Shown piece by piece: positions 11,890-23,639 of a DNA stretch of 64,000 nt. Made by a program: the position numbers and the translations under genes. The stretch is from NCBI GenBank assembly GCA_905183005.1, contig CAJJDO010000011.1:292538-356537 (forward strand), given 5' to 3'. The notes beneath the pieces were generated by a model. It searched no databases and was not told where the DNA came from. It worked only from the letters and a program-made list of their open reading frames with translations. Position 1 is the stretch's first letter, and every line of letters begins with the position of its first letter. Origin of the DNA: Paramecium pentaurelia (Eukaryota; Ciliophora; Oligohymenophorea; Peniculida; Parameciidae).

Positions 11890-13889
11890 ATGACTGACAA
11901 TTAAACACAAAATTGGGGAGATTTATCATCCGATGAAGAAAATGAGAAACCTTAAGTTGATTCTCAAAATGCTAAAACTCAAAATTAATAGGGAGGAAAT
12001 AAACAAAGAAACAATTAATCACAACAAGGCTCATCTACCAGATAATAAAGATAGAGGCAAGATTAAACATAAGGAGAAGATAATTAGAACCTAGAAAATG
12101 ATAGAAATGATAAGGATACCGATAATCCTGAACACTCTAATTAATAGGGAAATTATAATTAGAGAAATAATCAATATAAAAAAGGTTATAGAGATAACAA
12201 AGATAAAAGAACCAGAGGAGATGGTAATTATAGAGGAGAAGGTAATTACAGAAGAGATGGTAATTAGAGAGGAGATGGTAATTATAGAGGAGATGGTAAT
12301 TACAGAGGTGATGGTAATTATAGAGGAAATGGTAATTATAGAGGAAATCGAGATAATTAAAAGAATTTTAAAAATAGAGATTATAATTCTAACTAAGATG
12401 ATAGATAAGATAGAAATGATAGATAAGATAGAGAAGACAGAAATGAAAGAAGAAAAAATTAAGATAGGGATAACACTGGTATTTATTTTAATAATCAATT
12501 TAGGATTTCTTGAGTAAAAGAAAGAATAATTAAATAATTATAACGGAGATAGTATTAATATATTACTTCATTATAAAACTGGTGAGATATAATTGAAATA
12601 AGAATTAAAAGATATTGAAATGAAAAATTTTATTACTAATGATGATTAAACAAGATTTGATGTAGATAAAGAGAACGCTCTTAGACTTTTGGATGTTTTT
12701 AAATTATAAATTGTATAGCATCTTGTTTTATAAATATTGTTTAGGAATTAGATGGAAGAATCCATAAACTTTATATGAGAATAGGTTCAGATCATCATGA
12801 TAAAAACAATTATGGAAATAGAGGAGGATATCAAAAATAACCTTATTAATAAAGATAATAACATAATGATGAACAAAATGAATTTGGAAATAGAGACAGA
12901 GACACAAAATTCTAAAACAAAAGAAATAATTTTGAACCACCTAAAATTATTAGAAATACATCTTCAAGAGTTGATGATAATGTAATTTAAGTTTTATCTT
13001 ATTAGTTATAATAATAAACTGAATAACAATAATAGCCATAAAATGAAGTTTAATAGAGTTAATAAAATGATGCCACATAATAGTAATAAACTTAAAAGAT
13101 AGAAAGAACAGATGATAAGCCTATTGGTTAAGAAGAAAATAATTAATAATTTATACAAAAGGAGTAGAATCAATCTAGAAATTATTACAAAGGTCATGAT
13201 AATTAAAACAGAGGCTATAAATAAAATAATAAATAATATAATAATTATGACAGAGAATAAAATAATTAAAATTAAGATTAAAATGAATAGGGCAAGGATG
13301 AATAAAATTAATTTAGAAATAATAACAATAATTATAATAATAAATATAGAGGAAATAAAGATAGATAATACAATAGAAATTAAAATGATAATAATGATTA
13401 AGAAGTTTAAAATAATACAGAAGATAGTAATAATCAAAGAGGAGGACAAAGAAATTATTAAAATAATAGAGGAAATTACAGAAATAACAATAATAGAAAT
13501 AATAGAAATGATGATAAAGATAATGAAATTGATAATGATAATAGGAACAATAATGATGGAAATAATTATAGAAATTATAATAGAAATAATAATAATAATG
13601 ATTAAGACAATAATAATAGAAATTATAATAAAGATAATTATAGAAATAATAATAAAAATTATAATAATAGAGATAATAGAGGATATGAACCCAAATAATA
13701 ATAAGGTTAATAAGGAGATGAAGATGGTTAAAAAAAATAGAATTTTAGAGGAAATACATAGGTAAATTAAATATTAAAATATAGAATGAAATTAAAGAGT
13801 TTGCATTTAGTCAACATTATGATAAGTAAAAGAAAGAACCATAGAAAGCAGGAATAAAATCAAATAATATATTCGACGCATTAAAGTGA
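11890..13889 (+). CDS. Asn/Gln/Arg/Gly-rich disordered, probable RNA-binding-type protein
   Basis: ATG at 11890, TGA at 13887-13889. Removing introns of 25, 32 and 23 nt gives a continuous 639-residue frame. The N terminus is acidic/Gln-rich (MTDNQTQNWGDLSSDEENEK). Then come seven or so imperfect repeats of RGDGNY/RGNGNY type (about 12200-12355), a D/R-rich stretch, and a short ordered part (about 12500-12780). A long Asn/Arg/Tyr-rich low-complexity tail ends in SNNIFDALK. The RGG-like repeats and prion-like Asn/Gln content are typical of RNA-granule proteins; I recognise no RRM or other named domain. The same bases give long spurious frames on both strands because the codons are all AAT, TAA, AGA and GAT. 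Function unknown; RNA binding is an inference from composition. Confidence 0.75.
12200..12355 (+). repeat. 18-bp tandem repeat coding RGDGNY-type hexapeptides
   Basis: About eight imperfect 18-bp units of the form AGA GGA GAT GGT AAT TAT inside the disordered protein gene, with variation mainly GAT/AAT/GAA and TAT/TAC/TAG. Confidence 0.8.
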
Positions 13890-13972
13890 GTGTACATCAT
13901 TAAATTAATGTTATATGTGTTTTTTGATACGATAACCTAACTTGTTATTTCTTTTTCTATCAAATATTAAAA

Positions 13973-15066
13973 TCAGAGTTTTAATAATCTTATTTTACTG
14001 TCACTTCTAAATGTTTAGATTTCTCCAAGTGCAGAAATTTCTTTTCTTTCAGATGTAATATATCCTAGAGTATCTTATCGTTTTATAATATTAACTTTAG
14101 GTAGTACAGGTTATTAAGGTTTAATTAACCCAGAATCAACTTTTGCTTTTATTTTACTAAGATTATATTTTTCTTTTTTTGGTTCCAATTTAAAGTTACC
14201 AATTCTTATTAATTCGTCTGAATTCTCACTTACTTTTTTTGAAACCTATTGTTTGAGTCTGTTCATTGTGTTTTTACCATATTGTAAGGCAGTTGATCTT
14301 CTTAAATATTACCGTTCAGTTGGATCAGGATCTAATTAGACTTAATTTAATAGAAACTTAGAAATACTTTATTTAGTATCATGTCTATTAGCAAGCCAAG
14401 AAAATGCTACACCAGCAGTAAATTTGGTTTATATTTTTTCAATGATTTAATCTTCAATGATGGTTTCTTATTAATGTAGACTATGATCTTATTTTTCTTT
14501 ACTATCTCTAGTTTGATCTGGCATAGTTTTAGGTAAGTCATCTGATGTTTTTTATCTCATAATGATAGTTCCTTTCTTTGATTAATTAGGAGTGGCACTA
14601 CCTAAACGCTATTTTCGCAACTTCCTTCTAATAACGTTGAAAATAGGTTCTAATTTGACTGCTTTTAATTTTAATTATGCTACCATCATTTCATCTTTTC
14701 TTTCTAAAATTTTATCAATTAATTGAATTCTAAGTTATTACAAAAGTTCAACCTCTCATCAGCTGAATTCAGAGTTTTAAGAGATGCAATAATTTATTTT
14801 TTATCATTAAAATCTGATAATTAGTTATAAGCATCTTGAACTCTTTATTTTTTTATGCTAATAGATTAAGATTTATTGGAATCATTTTTTTAATGTAAAG
14901 TCTTTCTTTAATTTTCTATAAAATTTTATGGTCTATCCTTATTTTCAGTTTTATTCAAAGTAGGAGTTAGAACATAGTTCAAAGGTCTGGCTGACACAAA
15001 TAATGGTTATAATATATTTTTTGCAGTATAATTTGGTCGATTTAGCATTAGTTTATCGAAGCTCAT
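13973..15066 (-). CDS. Hypothetical protein, Gln/Lys-rich
   Basis: ATG at 15066-15064, TGA at 13975-13973. One 23-nt intron (in the region complementary to about 14720-14745) restores a 356-residue frame. The N terminus reads MSFDKLMLNRPNYTAKNIL. The protein is basic, hydrophilic, partly helical and coiled-coil-like in the middle, with no transmembrane segment and no motif I recognise. It is transcribed divergently from the EF-hand-like gene, only 31 bp separating the two start codons. Its 3' end faces the disordered protein gene with an 83-bp gap. A cytoskeletal or ciliary role is possible but nothing in the sequence shows it. Confidence 0.65.
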
Positions 15067-15097
15067 AAATATTTGATAAATAAATTCATTTAATTAA
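15067..15097. promoter_or_regulatory. 31-bp bidirectional promoter region
   Basis: Only 31 bp lie between the start codons of the minus-strand gene (15066) and the plus-strand EF-hand-like gene (15098). All core promoter and 5' UTR information must lie in these bases or within the coding sequences. No specific motif was recognised. Confidence 0.5.
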
Positions 15098-15719
15098 ATG
15101 TCATAGCAATCCCTAAGTTAGTTTTCATAACATAGTCAATAATAACAATAAAACTAATAGCCTGCTTAGAAGATAGGAAGTTCAATAGAAGATATTACAT
15201 AGGATTTGGAAGAATTATTTGAATCTCTTAAGAGTAATCATTATTAAATAAATTTGCAGTTGAAAAGCAAGGATAACAAATAGATTAGATAGAGAAATCA
15301 ACATTATTGGCATTACTTTTATATTTAAACATTGATAAATCAGAAGCATAATTTTTCAATTATGTTGTTAGAACATTAGATCAAATGCCATCAGTAATTA
15401 TATATTAAAACAATATTAGACTACATTAAATAAGGAATAATTCAAATCTTTATTTTTAGATCCTCAAATAAATACAGAGAATTTGAAAAGTGAAGAGTTT
15501 GCATAAATATTTAGTGTTTTTGATTTATAAAAAAAAGGATCCTTTAGTGCAGAAGATTTCTTAAGGCTATATAAAGAGACATCTGAATATTTGAATCTAA
15601 ATGAACATGATAAAATATAAGTGGAGGCAAGAATAAAAAAGGATTTTGAAATTATTAGTCCAGAACACAAGGAAATCACACCTATTGAATTTTTTAAGAT
15701 AATAAATAATTAAGGTTGA
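15098..15719 (+). CDS. EF-hand-like protein
   Basis: ATG at 15098, TGA at 15717-15719. Two 26-nt introns give 189 residues. The N terminus is Gln/Ser-rich. The C-terminal half contains an EF-hand-type helix-loop-helix: FSVFDLQKKGSFSAEDFL, with loop residues D, K, G, S and a closing E/D, followed by a second, more degenerate unit (IEFFKII near the C terminus). The first loop fits the pattern of a calcium-binding or relic loop but lacks several acidic ligands, so calcium binding is uncertain. Paramecium-type genomes hold very many EF-hand proteins linked to cilia and trichocysts. It shares a 31-bp promoter with the divergent gene. Confidence 0.65.
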
Positions 15720-15788
15720 TTCTAATTTTTAATTGAAAATTAATTACAATATATCATTATTTATTTACAGTATATTAAATAGTATTAA

Positions 15789-18700
15789 ATGGATTAAGAT
15801 TAAGAGATAAAAAGGAAAATAAGATCACATTCAGTTGAAAGAGGCATGAATTTATTATAATTTTAGAGAAAACAGAAAGTTAGTCATAGTTTACAGATGA
15901 AATTGAAGATGATAAAATAGTCACAATTGGAGTTTGTTGTATGGCTAAAAAGTCTTAATCTAAAGAAATGTAAGAAATTCTGAATCGTATAAATCCTGAG
16001 TTTTTTTAAATTGAGATATTTCCTGAATAAATGATTCTTGAAGATCCAATTGAATCATGGCCAATAGTAGAAACACTAATAAGTTTTTATTCTGATGGAT
16101 TTCCTTTAAATAAAGCTATTGCCTATGCTGATTTAAGAAAACCATTTATTATAAATGATCTAAAGAAATAACAACTTCTATGGGATAGAGAAAGAGTTTA
16201 TACATTATTAAAGAAAAATAAAGTTCCAGTACCTAAACATTATTTTGTATTTAAAAATCCAAATAAATATATTATTGATGATTATAATAGAAAAGAAATT
16301 GAAAAAAAGTGTAAACCTAGAAAAAATGAATAGGAAATAATTGAGGAGGAGGATAATGTTGATAGTGTTATAAGTTTTTTATAGAATGAAGATTCATCTT
16401 AATATATAAAATAAGTTTAGACAGCAAAATAATTATAAGAATTACTATTGCCTTCAAGATAGGATACAATGGAAGATAAAAATAAAAATAAAATGAAATA
16501 AGGAATGAGATCTTATGATGCTAGATCTTTATCAACTGTAATTGATATTAAGAAAGATAATAAAGATCTTTAGATTACTAAAATTGAGGAATGTGATGAT
16601 TATTTATTAATAAATGGGTAGAAATTAGTTAAGCCTTTTGTAGAAAAACCATTTGATGCTGAAGATCACAATATATACATTTATTATAATTCAAGAGATG
16701 GAGGTGGATGTAAGAAGTTGTTTAGAAAGGTTGGTAATTAGAGTAGTATATTTGATCCAGCTTAGATTAGTATAAGAAATGATAATGAAAACTATATTTA
16801 TGAAGTATTTCTACCAACAAATGGATTTGATATTAAAGTATATACTGTAGGAGAGTTTTATGCACATGCAGAAGCTAGAAAAAGTCCAGTATTGGATGGT
16901 AAGGTGCTTAGATCTTAAAATGGTAAGGAAATGAGATATCCTGTATGTTTGACAATGGAAGAAAAAATGATGGCTATAAAGATTGTGAATATATTTGGTT
17001 AAAATATTTGTGGATTTGATTTATTAAGAAGTAATAATAAATCATATGTTTGTGATGTTAATGGCTGGTCATTTGTAAAAGGAAATCCTAAATATTATTA
17101 AGATTGTGCTGCTATTTTATAGAATATGATATTGGCTAAATTAAGACCTACTTTATTATTGAAACAAATTTCTGATATAAATTTAGTTAAAGGATTTTAT
17201 AAGAATTCTTTTAGACCAAATTCAAAAGATATAGATAATAAAGAATAGAATTCTGAATTAAGATCTGTAGTAGCAATATTTAGACATGGAGATAGAACAC
17301 CTAAATAAAAAATGAAAATGAGATCTACTAATGAATAATTTCTATCATTTTTTGATGATGTACCTGATCCATCAAAAGAAATTAAATTAAAACATCCAAA
17401 ATAACTATTTAAATTACTTAATTTAACAAGAGAATGTATTGCCAAAACTTCTTGTTGTGATGATAATATTATTAAATTACTACAAATGAAATCAGTACTT
17501 GAATTAGGTGGACATTTTGAAGGTATTAATAGAAAAGTCTAAATTAAACCATTAAAAACATAAAAAATAGAAAAAAATGGTTCAATAGTTGATTTTCCAG
17601 TAGAAGTTTTGTTAATTTTAAAATGGGGTGGGGAATTAACTTAATTAGGTGAAGAACATGCTGTTAGATTAGGTTAAGTATTTAGACATGATATGTATCC
17701 AACTGAGAAAGATGGATTACTTAGATTACATTCCACTTATAGACATGATTTAAAAACATTTTCATCAGATGAAGGTAGATGCCAATATACTGCAGCAGCT
17801 TTTCTAAAAGGATTATTGGGTTATGAAGGAGAGGTAACTCCTATTTTAGCAACAATGGTTTAAAAGAATGAAGTTGCCTAAGAATTATTAGATTGTAATA
17901 ATTTAGAAATTGAAGAGGAAATAGAAATAAAAAATATACTTTAAAAAATGTTAACAAGTGATGAGGAAATGTTAGTGTAGATATATAAATACTTTCCACA
18001 TTTTAATATGACTTAAACTTAACATGATTTAATTAGCAAATTTAAAAATCCAAAGTCTATGCTTATTTAATTACACACATACATTAAATAATTAACTAAA
18101 AATATAAGGTAAATTTAGAATAAACTAATTAGACATCATATCCATTTAGATAAAAACTATTATATAACTCCTAGTGATATGGAATAAGGAGCTTAGACAA
18201 TGTTTGAATCAGAAAATCTAACATTATTTTTTAAAAGATGGTATAAATTAGAATATGATTTTTTATAAAAAGAGAAATTCAATATTTCTAAAATTCCAGA
18301 TATTTATGATAGTGTTAAATATGATATGCTTCATAATTAAGATAAATTATAATTTTATGAAAATTCAAAAGAGTTTTATTGCTTAGCTGAATTACTTAGT
18401 CATTTTATGGTTCCATTTGAATATGGAATTACTACTAAATAAAAATTATCTATAGCTAAACGTGTTGTTGGTCCTTTATGTGATAAAATAAAATAAGATC
18501 TTTTATGGTGGAATAAACCAGAATCAAAAAATTAGTAATAAGAAGAAGATTATTGGAAATTTAGATAAACTGATGAAAGTGATTTGAATAGTCCATGGAG
18601 ACATGTTAGAACTAGATTATATTTTACATCTGCTTCTCATTTATATTCTTTATTTAACTTTCTTTATTATGGATTAGGACATTATTTAATTGAAGATGAA

Positions 18701-18982
18701 TTTAAATAAAAACAATTGTAACAGATATTAATGCTTTAATATTTATCAAATATTGTTATTAAACTATATGAAGATTTATCATCTGAAAAAGAAGATCCTA
18801 ATAGATTTAGAATTGAATTAAGTGTTTCTGATGGAATTTAAATGCAATTTCCAATAGATAAAAATATACCATCTAAAAGTGACAATATACATATTAATTA
18901 ATCATTAAGATTAGATTAATTAGAAGATTTCCTTAATCAAATTATTGATTGTGCTTTTGGTGATGATATTCAATCTTTATGA
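15789..18982 (+). CDS. Inositol hexakisphosphate / diphosphoinositol-pentakisphosphate kinase (Vip1/PPIP5K family)
   Basis: The enzyme makes inositol pyrophosphates (1-position kinase) and carries a histidine-acid-phosphatase-like domain. The N-terminal kinase (ATP-grasp) part shows TIGVCCMAKKSQSKEM, DGFPLNKAIAYADLRKPF, KPFVEKPFDAEDHN, YTVGEFYAHAEARKSP and VCDVNGWSFVKG. The second domain starts with the signature FRHGDRTPKQKMKMRS (about 17280) and continues through LVILKWGGELT-like and LHSTYRHDLKTFSSDEGR blocks. Length is about 1057 residues, usual for the family. From ATG 15941 to TGA 18980-18982 there is one uninterrupted frame. The upstream ATG at 15789 is in another frame and needs a small intron (20 nt at about 15889-15908 fits, a 35-nt one is an alternative), so the N terminus is uncertain. 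An Asn/Gln-rich insert near 16330-16560 splits the kinase domain. Confidence 0.93.
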
Positions 18983-19028
18983 TATGATCTATATATATAT
19001 ATAATTAGATAAAAAATAAATTAAAATA

Positions 19029-20335
19029 ATGATCAATAAATTTATGGGGTATTTTAAGAATAGGCCACCATTTCAAAAGAGAGTAGCAAACTCATCCCTA
19101 TTAAGTTAATCTGATGAAATATTGTTGGATGATCTATTGTTCCTAATTTCTTGTTTTGAAAACAACCATTCAGAATTTATAACTAAATCACCTTCATATT
19201 ATATAGAATAATACTTTACATTAACTAATGAATAGTAATGTATAATTAATAATTGTTTAGGGAATTTGCAAATTCTTATATCATTAGAAATAAAGTGTTA
19301 TTAACATGTCATTTAATGCTTCATGAATTTTAATTGGGTATTGATTTTGCTGATCATTTCCTTAATTAGAAATTTAATGCTTTATTAAATAGAAAATCAC
19401 CTGTTCTTGTTAAAACAACTTCATAAAAAGAAGAATGGCTATCAGCTAATATTTAATTAAGTTACTTTTAATATCTGTAAAAACTTGCAGTGAACATCTA
19501 AGTTTTTCATGCTTGTAAAGTGCAATAATATCCATTGTTTTAAGAAGGATAAAAGTTCATTGATATTTAAACTAAATTACTTTGGTTATTTAAGATTAGT
19601 AATTTGGTATTTGTTTAAATTAAAAATTATAGGTTAATAGTGGATTAGGTTAAATGGAAATCTTAAAATAAGCATTATAAATGGTTCCAGAAGATATGTT
19701 ATTAAAAGAGATTGTCTTAGTATATTGGTCTGATATAATAGTGTTCTACAATTTCCTTAGTAAAGAAGTATTTCAAAATGAATAACAAATAGATATTACA
19801 ATTATTAGATTATTATAGACATTTAGCCACACATATTTGTCTTTAATTTTATGAACTCTATTTATAATTGTTTCAAATTAGAAATTCAATATCTGATCTT
19901 TATAAATATCGTAAACATTTTGATAGAGACAATGTTATTAAATAACCAAAATGGTTTGATGTGAATAAACCAGTTCATAAATAAATAGAAGAATTCATGT
20001 TAAAATAAAAATTAAATATGGGCAATCATACAGATAGAGCTGCATTAAAACCATAAATATCAAATAGAGGATCTAAATCTCAAATAGCTTTCGATTCAAG
20101 AATAGACTTAAGTAAATTACCTAGATAAAATAATACAATAAAAACTCATAGAGCAGGTAGATAAGGAGATAGTGATGGTGATGATGAAGATTTTGAATAA
20201 TTAAAATAAATCCTGTAAAATTAAAATATCTAAACTAAATTAACAATGAAAAAATAATAATAAAAATAAGATTCTTAAGTTTCCTTTTAAAAATAATCTC
20301 AAGAAGAAGGAACAGATCTACCAAAAGGAGATTGA
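19029..20335 (+). CDS. Hypothetical protein
   Basis: ATG at 19029, TGA at 20333-20335. One 26-nt intron after GAATA (about 19235) gives 426 residues. The first 300 residues are rich in hydrophobic helices (LLFLISCFENNHSEF, HLATHICLQFYELYLQLF) suggesting an alpha-helical fold, with no clear transmembrane segment. The C terminus is Gln/Lys/Asp-rich and disordered, with an acidic patch DSDGDDEDFEQ. I do not recognise the family. It lies 46 bp after the Vip1-type gene and converges with POLA2, its (TA)n-rich 3' region beginning right after the stop. Confidence 0.65.
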
Positions 20336-20457
20336 ATCAACTTAAATATATATATATAATTATTTCAATATAAATAATAAAATTTTTAAATTGAATTTAA
20401 TAATAACATTTATTTATCTTCTATAATCTATACATGCAATAAAATTATTTATTTGAT

Positions 20458-21926
20458 TCAAAGTTTTCCAAAATCTACTCTTATTTTTCTTGAAATTACA
20501 TCCAATTCATTATTACCATTAAAAGTTAAAATAGCATATTATTATGCTGGTTAAAAGAATTAAGGATTAATAAAAACTGTTTAATCAATTAATTTAGCAG
20601 ATTATGTAAAATGTGATGGAGTAATAATGACATCTGGACATTGATCGAAATCTAATAATTCTTATTTTGATAAATCACAAGGAAATTTAGTAGGATTAAT
20701 AGGAACAAAACTTCTTTATTCAATTATTTATTTTAAAGCACTTTCAATTTTATTTAATTTTTAAACACCAATTTTTTCTGAACCAGAATTTATCTCAGAT
20801 ATAACTTCTTCATTTATAATTCCAATTGTCATATCTTCAATTTGTAAAATACATGGGTTTCCAACTAACATTAAATTTTCTACTTAAACTTTCTTTTTTT
20901 ATTATTCTACTTTAATATTAAGAGGAGGTTGAGGTACTGGATGAAAAGTATTAATTTCTTTAGTTGAATTTACTAAAATAACTTAAACTTTTGGAAGTTC
21001 TTCAATTATTGCTTATAATATTAATTCAAGAAATTCTTCATACTTAATAAATATAAATTAATTATTACCTCAAAATTGTACTTATCCAAGTTTTCTTAAT
21101 TTTATACATCCAAAATAGGTCCTAATAACATTAGTATATCACATGAAATTTATTTTTTCTTTATTTTTTCAACTAGATTGAATAATCCTTTATAACCAAA
21201 TTTACCTTCTTTTTCAAATGGTCCAGCTGCTATAACCATAACAATAGAATCCTATCTTTGTTATAATTAATAATTCTTAAAATTTGATGGTTCTTCTTAT
21301 ATAGACAAATCATCAGGATAGACTTATAAGAATTTATTTATTTCTAATTCTTTATCAGTAGATTGATTTATAACTACTCCAACTATTTTACCAGGATATA
21401 AATATGCTCCTTCATTTTCAATATTTGATAAATTTAATTTTTTTGGTATTTGATCTTCTTTGAAGTCTAAATAAATAGCCTATTTAGAATTTGATAATTT
21501 TTATGTGCTTTATGTATCACTTTAATTTTCATAAACTTTTTCAAATTTTAGAATTCTTCCAAAATACACATTTGGTTCTGGCTCTTTTTAATTAAGTTTT
21601 TCCCATTATTTATATTCATCTTCAAATTTTTATATTCTCTATGTAATGCTTACCTTCTTTTTTTCAAAAGTTGAACATAACATATTCCTTAATTCATTCT
21701 TATCATATTCATATTTTATGGTAATTTTTCTAGGATAAGAATATTAACTATGAGTAAAATCAGGCCATTATTTATTGAAGCAATCTCCTAAATAAATAAA
21801 ATCATCATCATTTTCAACATCCATTTAGTTTTAATTCTCTTAAGCTTATATCTCTTATAGTTTTGTTAAGTATATATTTTTTTTAACTGAACTAAATGCA
21901 AATATTTCTTCAAAGGCATCACTCAT
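20458..21926 (-). CDS. POLA2: DNA polymerase alpha subunit B (primase-associated regulatory subunit)
   Basis: ATG at 21926-21924, TGA at 20460-20458. One 26-nt intron gives 480 residues, somewhat shorter than animal POLA2. The OB-fold region reads VYFGRILKFEKVYE and YPGKIVGVVINQST. The calcineurin-like (inactive phosphoesterase) domain reads VIAAGPFEKEGKFGYKGL, CDILMLLGPILD, HPVPQPPLN and NPCILQIEDMTIG. The C terminus shows CPDVIITPSHFTQSAKLID and FINPQFFQPAQQYAIL, corresponding to the 'PDVLIIPSELRYF...VNPGRLTKG' block of POLA2. The subunit tethers the catalytic subunit and primase at replication origins. The N-terminal p70 helical region is short. Divergent gene at 22101, 174 bp away. Confidence 0.88.
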
Positions 21927-22100
21927 GTTTAGATATTCAAATAATACTTAATTAATTTATGGCGCAATTTTTTGTAAATAATCATTTAAGTATATTTGGA
22001 ATGGTTGAAATTACAATAGAAAACATACAATATCTCATGAAATCTATAATGTTATAATACAAATTTTATATTTTTTGTTTTATTTTATATATTTTTAATT

Positions 22101-22940
22101 ATGTAAAAGACCACTTTAGTCAATTTCTTACATAATGGATCTAATTTTTATCCTTTTGGAGATAAACCTGAAAAATTGAATTCTACTGAAGGTAGATTTG
22201 TACCATTTATATTTGAAAGAAATCAAGTTGGAAAATTAGCTAATGCTGAAATTTATAATCTTAATTCAAATCAAAAAAGAATTAAACAAAGAACAAGTGA
22301 ATAAACAAATTCATTACTTGCAGACACTATTATTAAATCAAAATTACATACTGAATAAGACACACCAAAATATGATCCAATCACAAAGTATATGACATTA
22401 ATACCAACACACCATTAAATTGATGATCTACATAAAACAATAGATATTAAATCATATACTCTTAATCATACTTCTGTTGAAAGAGGGTTATAAATGAGGA
22501 AATAATAGAAAGGCTTAAATCACAAACATTAATTAATTAGTAGAAGTACTAAGACTCTTGCATCTCAGATTCCTGCAATAGGAATTTATAATCCAATACC
22601 AATTAATAGACATTTACCAAATATTTAAATTAAATCAAAATCAATCCAAAAACTACCTGAAATTTGGGAACATACAACTTAAGTTACAACTCCCAAAATT
22701 AATATTAAAAATAGTGAATCTGAAATGATGTTTGCTAAATAAATAGCATAAATCAATAGAGAAGTTGACTCAGAAATGAAAAGAAATCCTAATTAAAAAT
22801 TCTCAACATTATAATTTGATGTGCATGAAAATATGAATTTAGAAGAAGCTGAATAAATGAGAAATAGAATGAAACAATATTTTTAAAGTGTTAAAGATAG
22901 TCTAACTAAAATTAAGAATCTCATTAATGTTAAACGTTGA
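22101..22940 (+). CDS. Hypothetical protein, intronless
   Basis: ATG at 22101, TGA at 22938-22940, one uninterrupted frame of 279 residues. It is basic and hydrophilic, with many short Pro/Ile/Asn-rich segments (FYPFGDKPEKLN, AIGIYNPIPINRHLPN) and a helical C terminus (MNLEEAEQMRNRMKQYFQ). It has no signal peptide, membrane span or recognised domain. The composition resembles ciliary or cytoskeletal linker proteins, but this is only an impression. About 700 bp without genes follow. Confidence 0.65.
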
Positions 22941-23639
22941 AAACTTAGATATATTTATAGATTTTATCTCAATTAATTGCTTAATAATTAATATATATAT
23001 AAATCAATAATAAATTATATATTCTGTTAAAATTCTTAAAATAACAATATTATTTAAAAAATACTTAATAATGAAGAAGTATTTTAAAAACCATATAGTT
23101 TAAATAAAATAAAAGAGAAATATTGAAATATAAAAAAGGGATGAAAAATTATCTTTAATTAATAAATAAATTAGAAAATTTATAATTTTATGGATAATTA
23201 AAAAAATAAATCACTTTAAACTTATAAAGATTCATTTTTCATATGTAATTAATAAGGATAGCTCTTTATTAAAAAAATGATTATATAACTGATTTATAAT
23301 TCAATACTAATTCCTTTTTTCTTAAATAACTTCTTATAATTGTGTTCTATATGATGAATTTATATCTAATTCTTATGATATATCATATATTATATAAATT
23401 TAAGCCTACTGTTAAACAAAGAAATACTATAAACTATATTAAAATGGATTTTATTATTGATTAATCAATTTTTATTAGTGAATATCAAAAAAATCATTTA
23501 TTTAAATATTAAAAATTAGAAATAGATCAATTTAAATATATTCTATTATATTTTATTAATATTTTGATCTTTTGATTTGTCTAATATATTTAGATGTGAC
23601 ACAACTACAACATATATTTAATTATAATTAATGATAATT
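22941..23639. other. Intergenic, AT-rich, no gene seen
   Basis: Extremely AT-rich DNA between two gene 3' ends (plus-strand hypothetical, minus-strand phosphodiesterase). No coding frame with meaningful composition and no tRNA-like boxes were found. Confidence 0.55.

Noticed and set aside
12091..13765. Long standard-code frames on both strands within 12.1-13.8 kb
   Set aside because: They are Ile- or Glu/Ile/Lys-monotone shadows of the AAT/TAA/AGA/GAT-coded disordered protein; the ciliate-code frame with three small introns explains the region.
22941..23639. tRNA or other small RNA gene in AT-rich gaps
   Set aside because: No A-box/B-box pair or cloverleaf was seen by eye; a covariance-model scan would be needed to exclude them.
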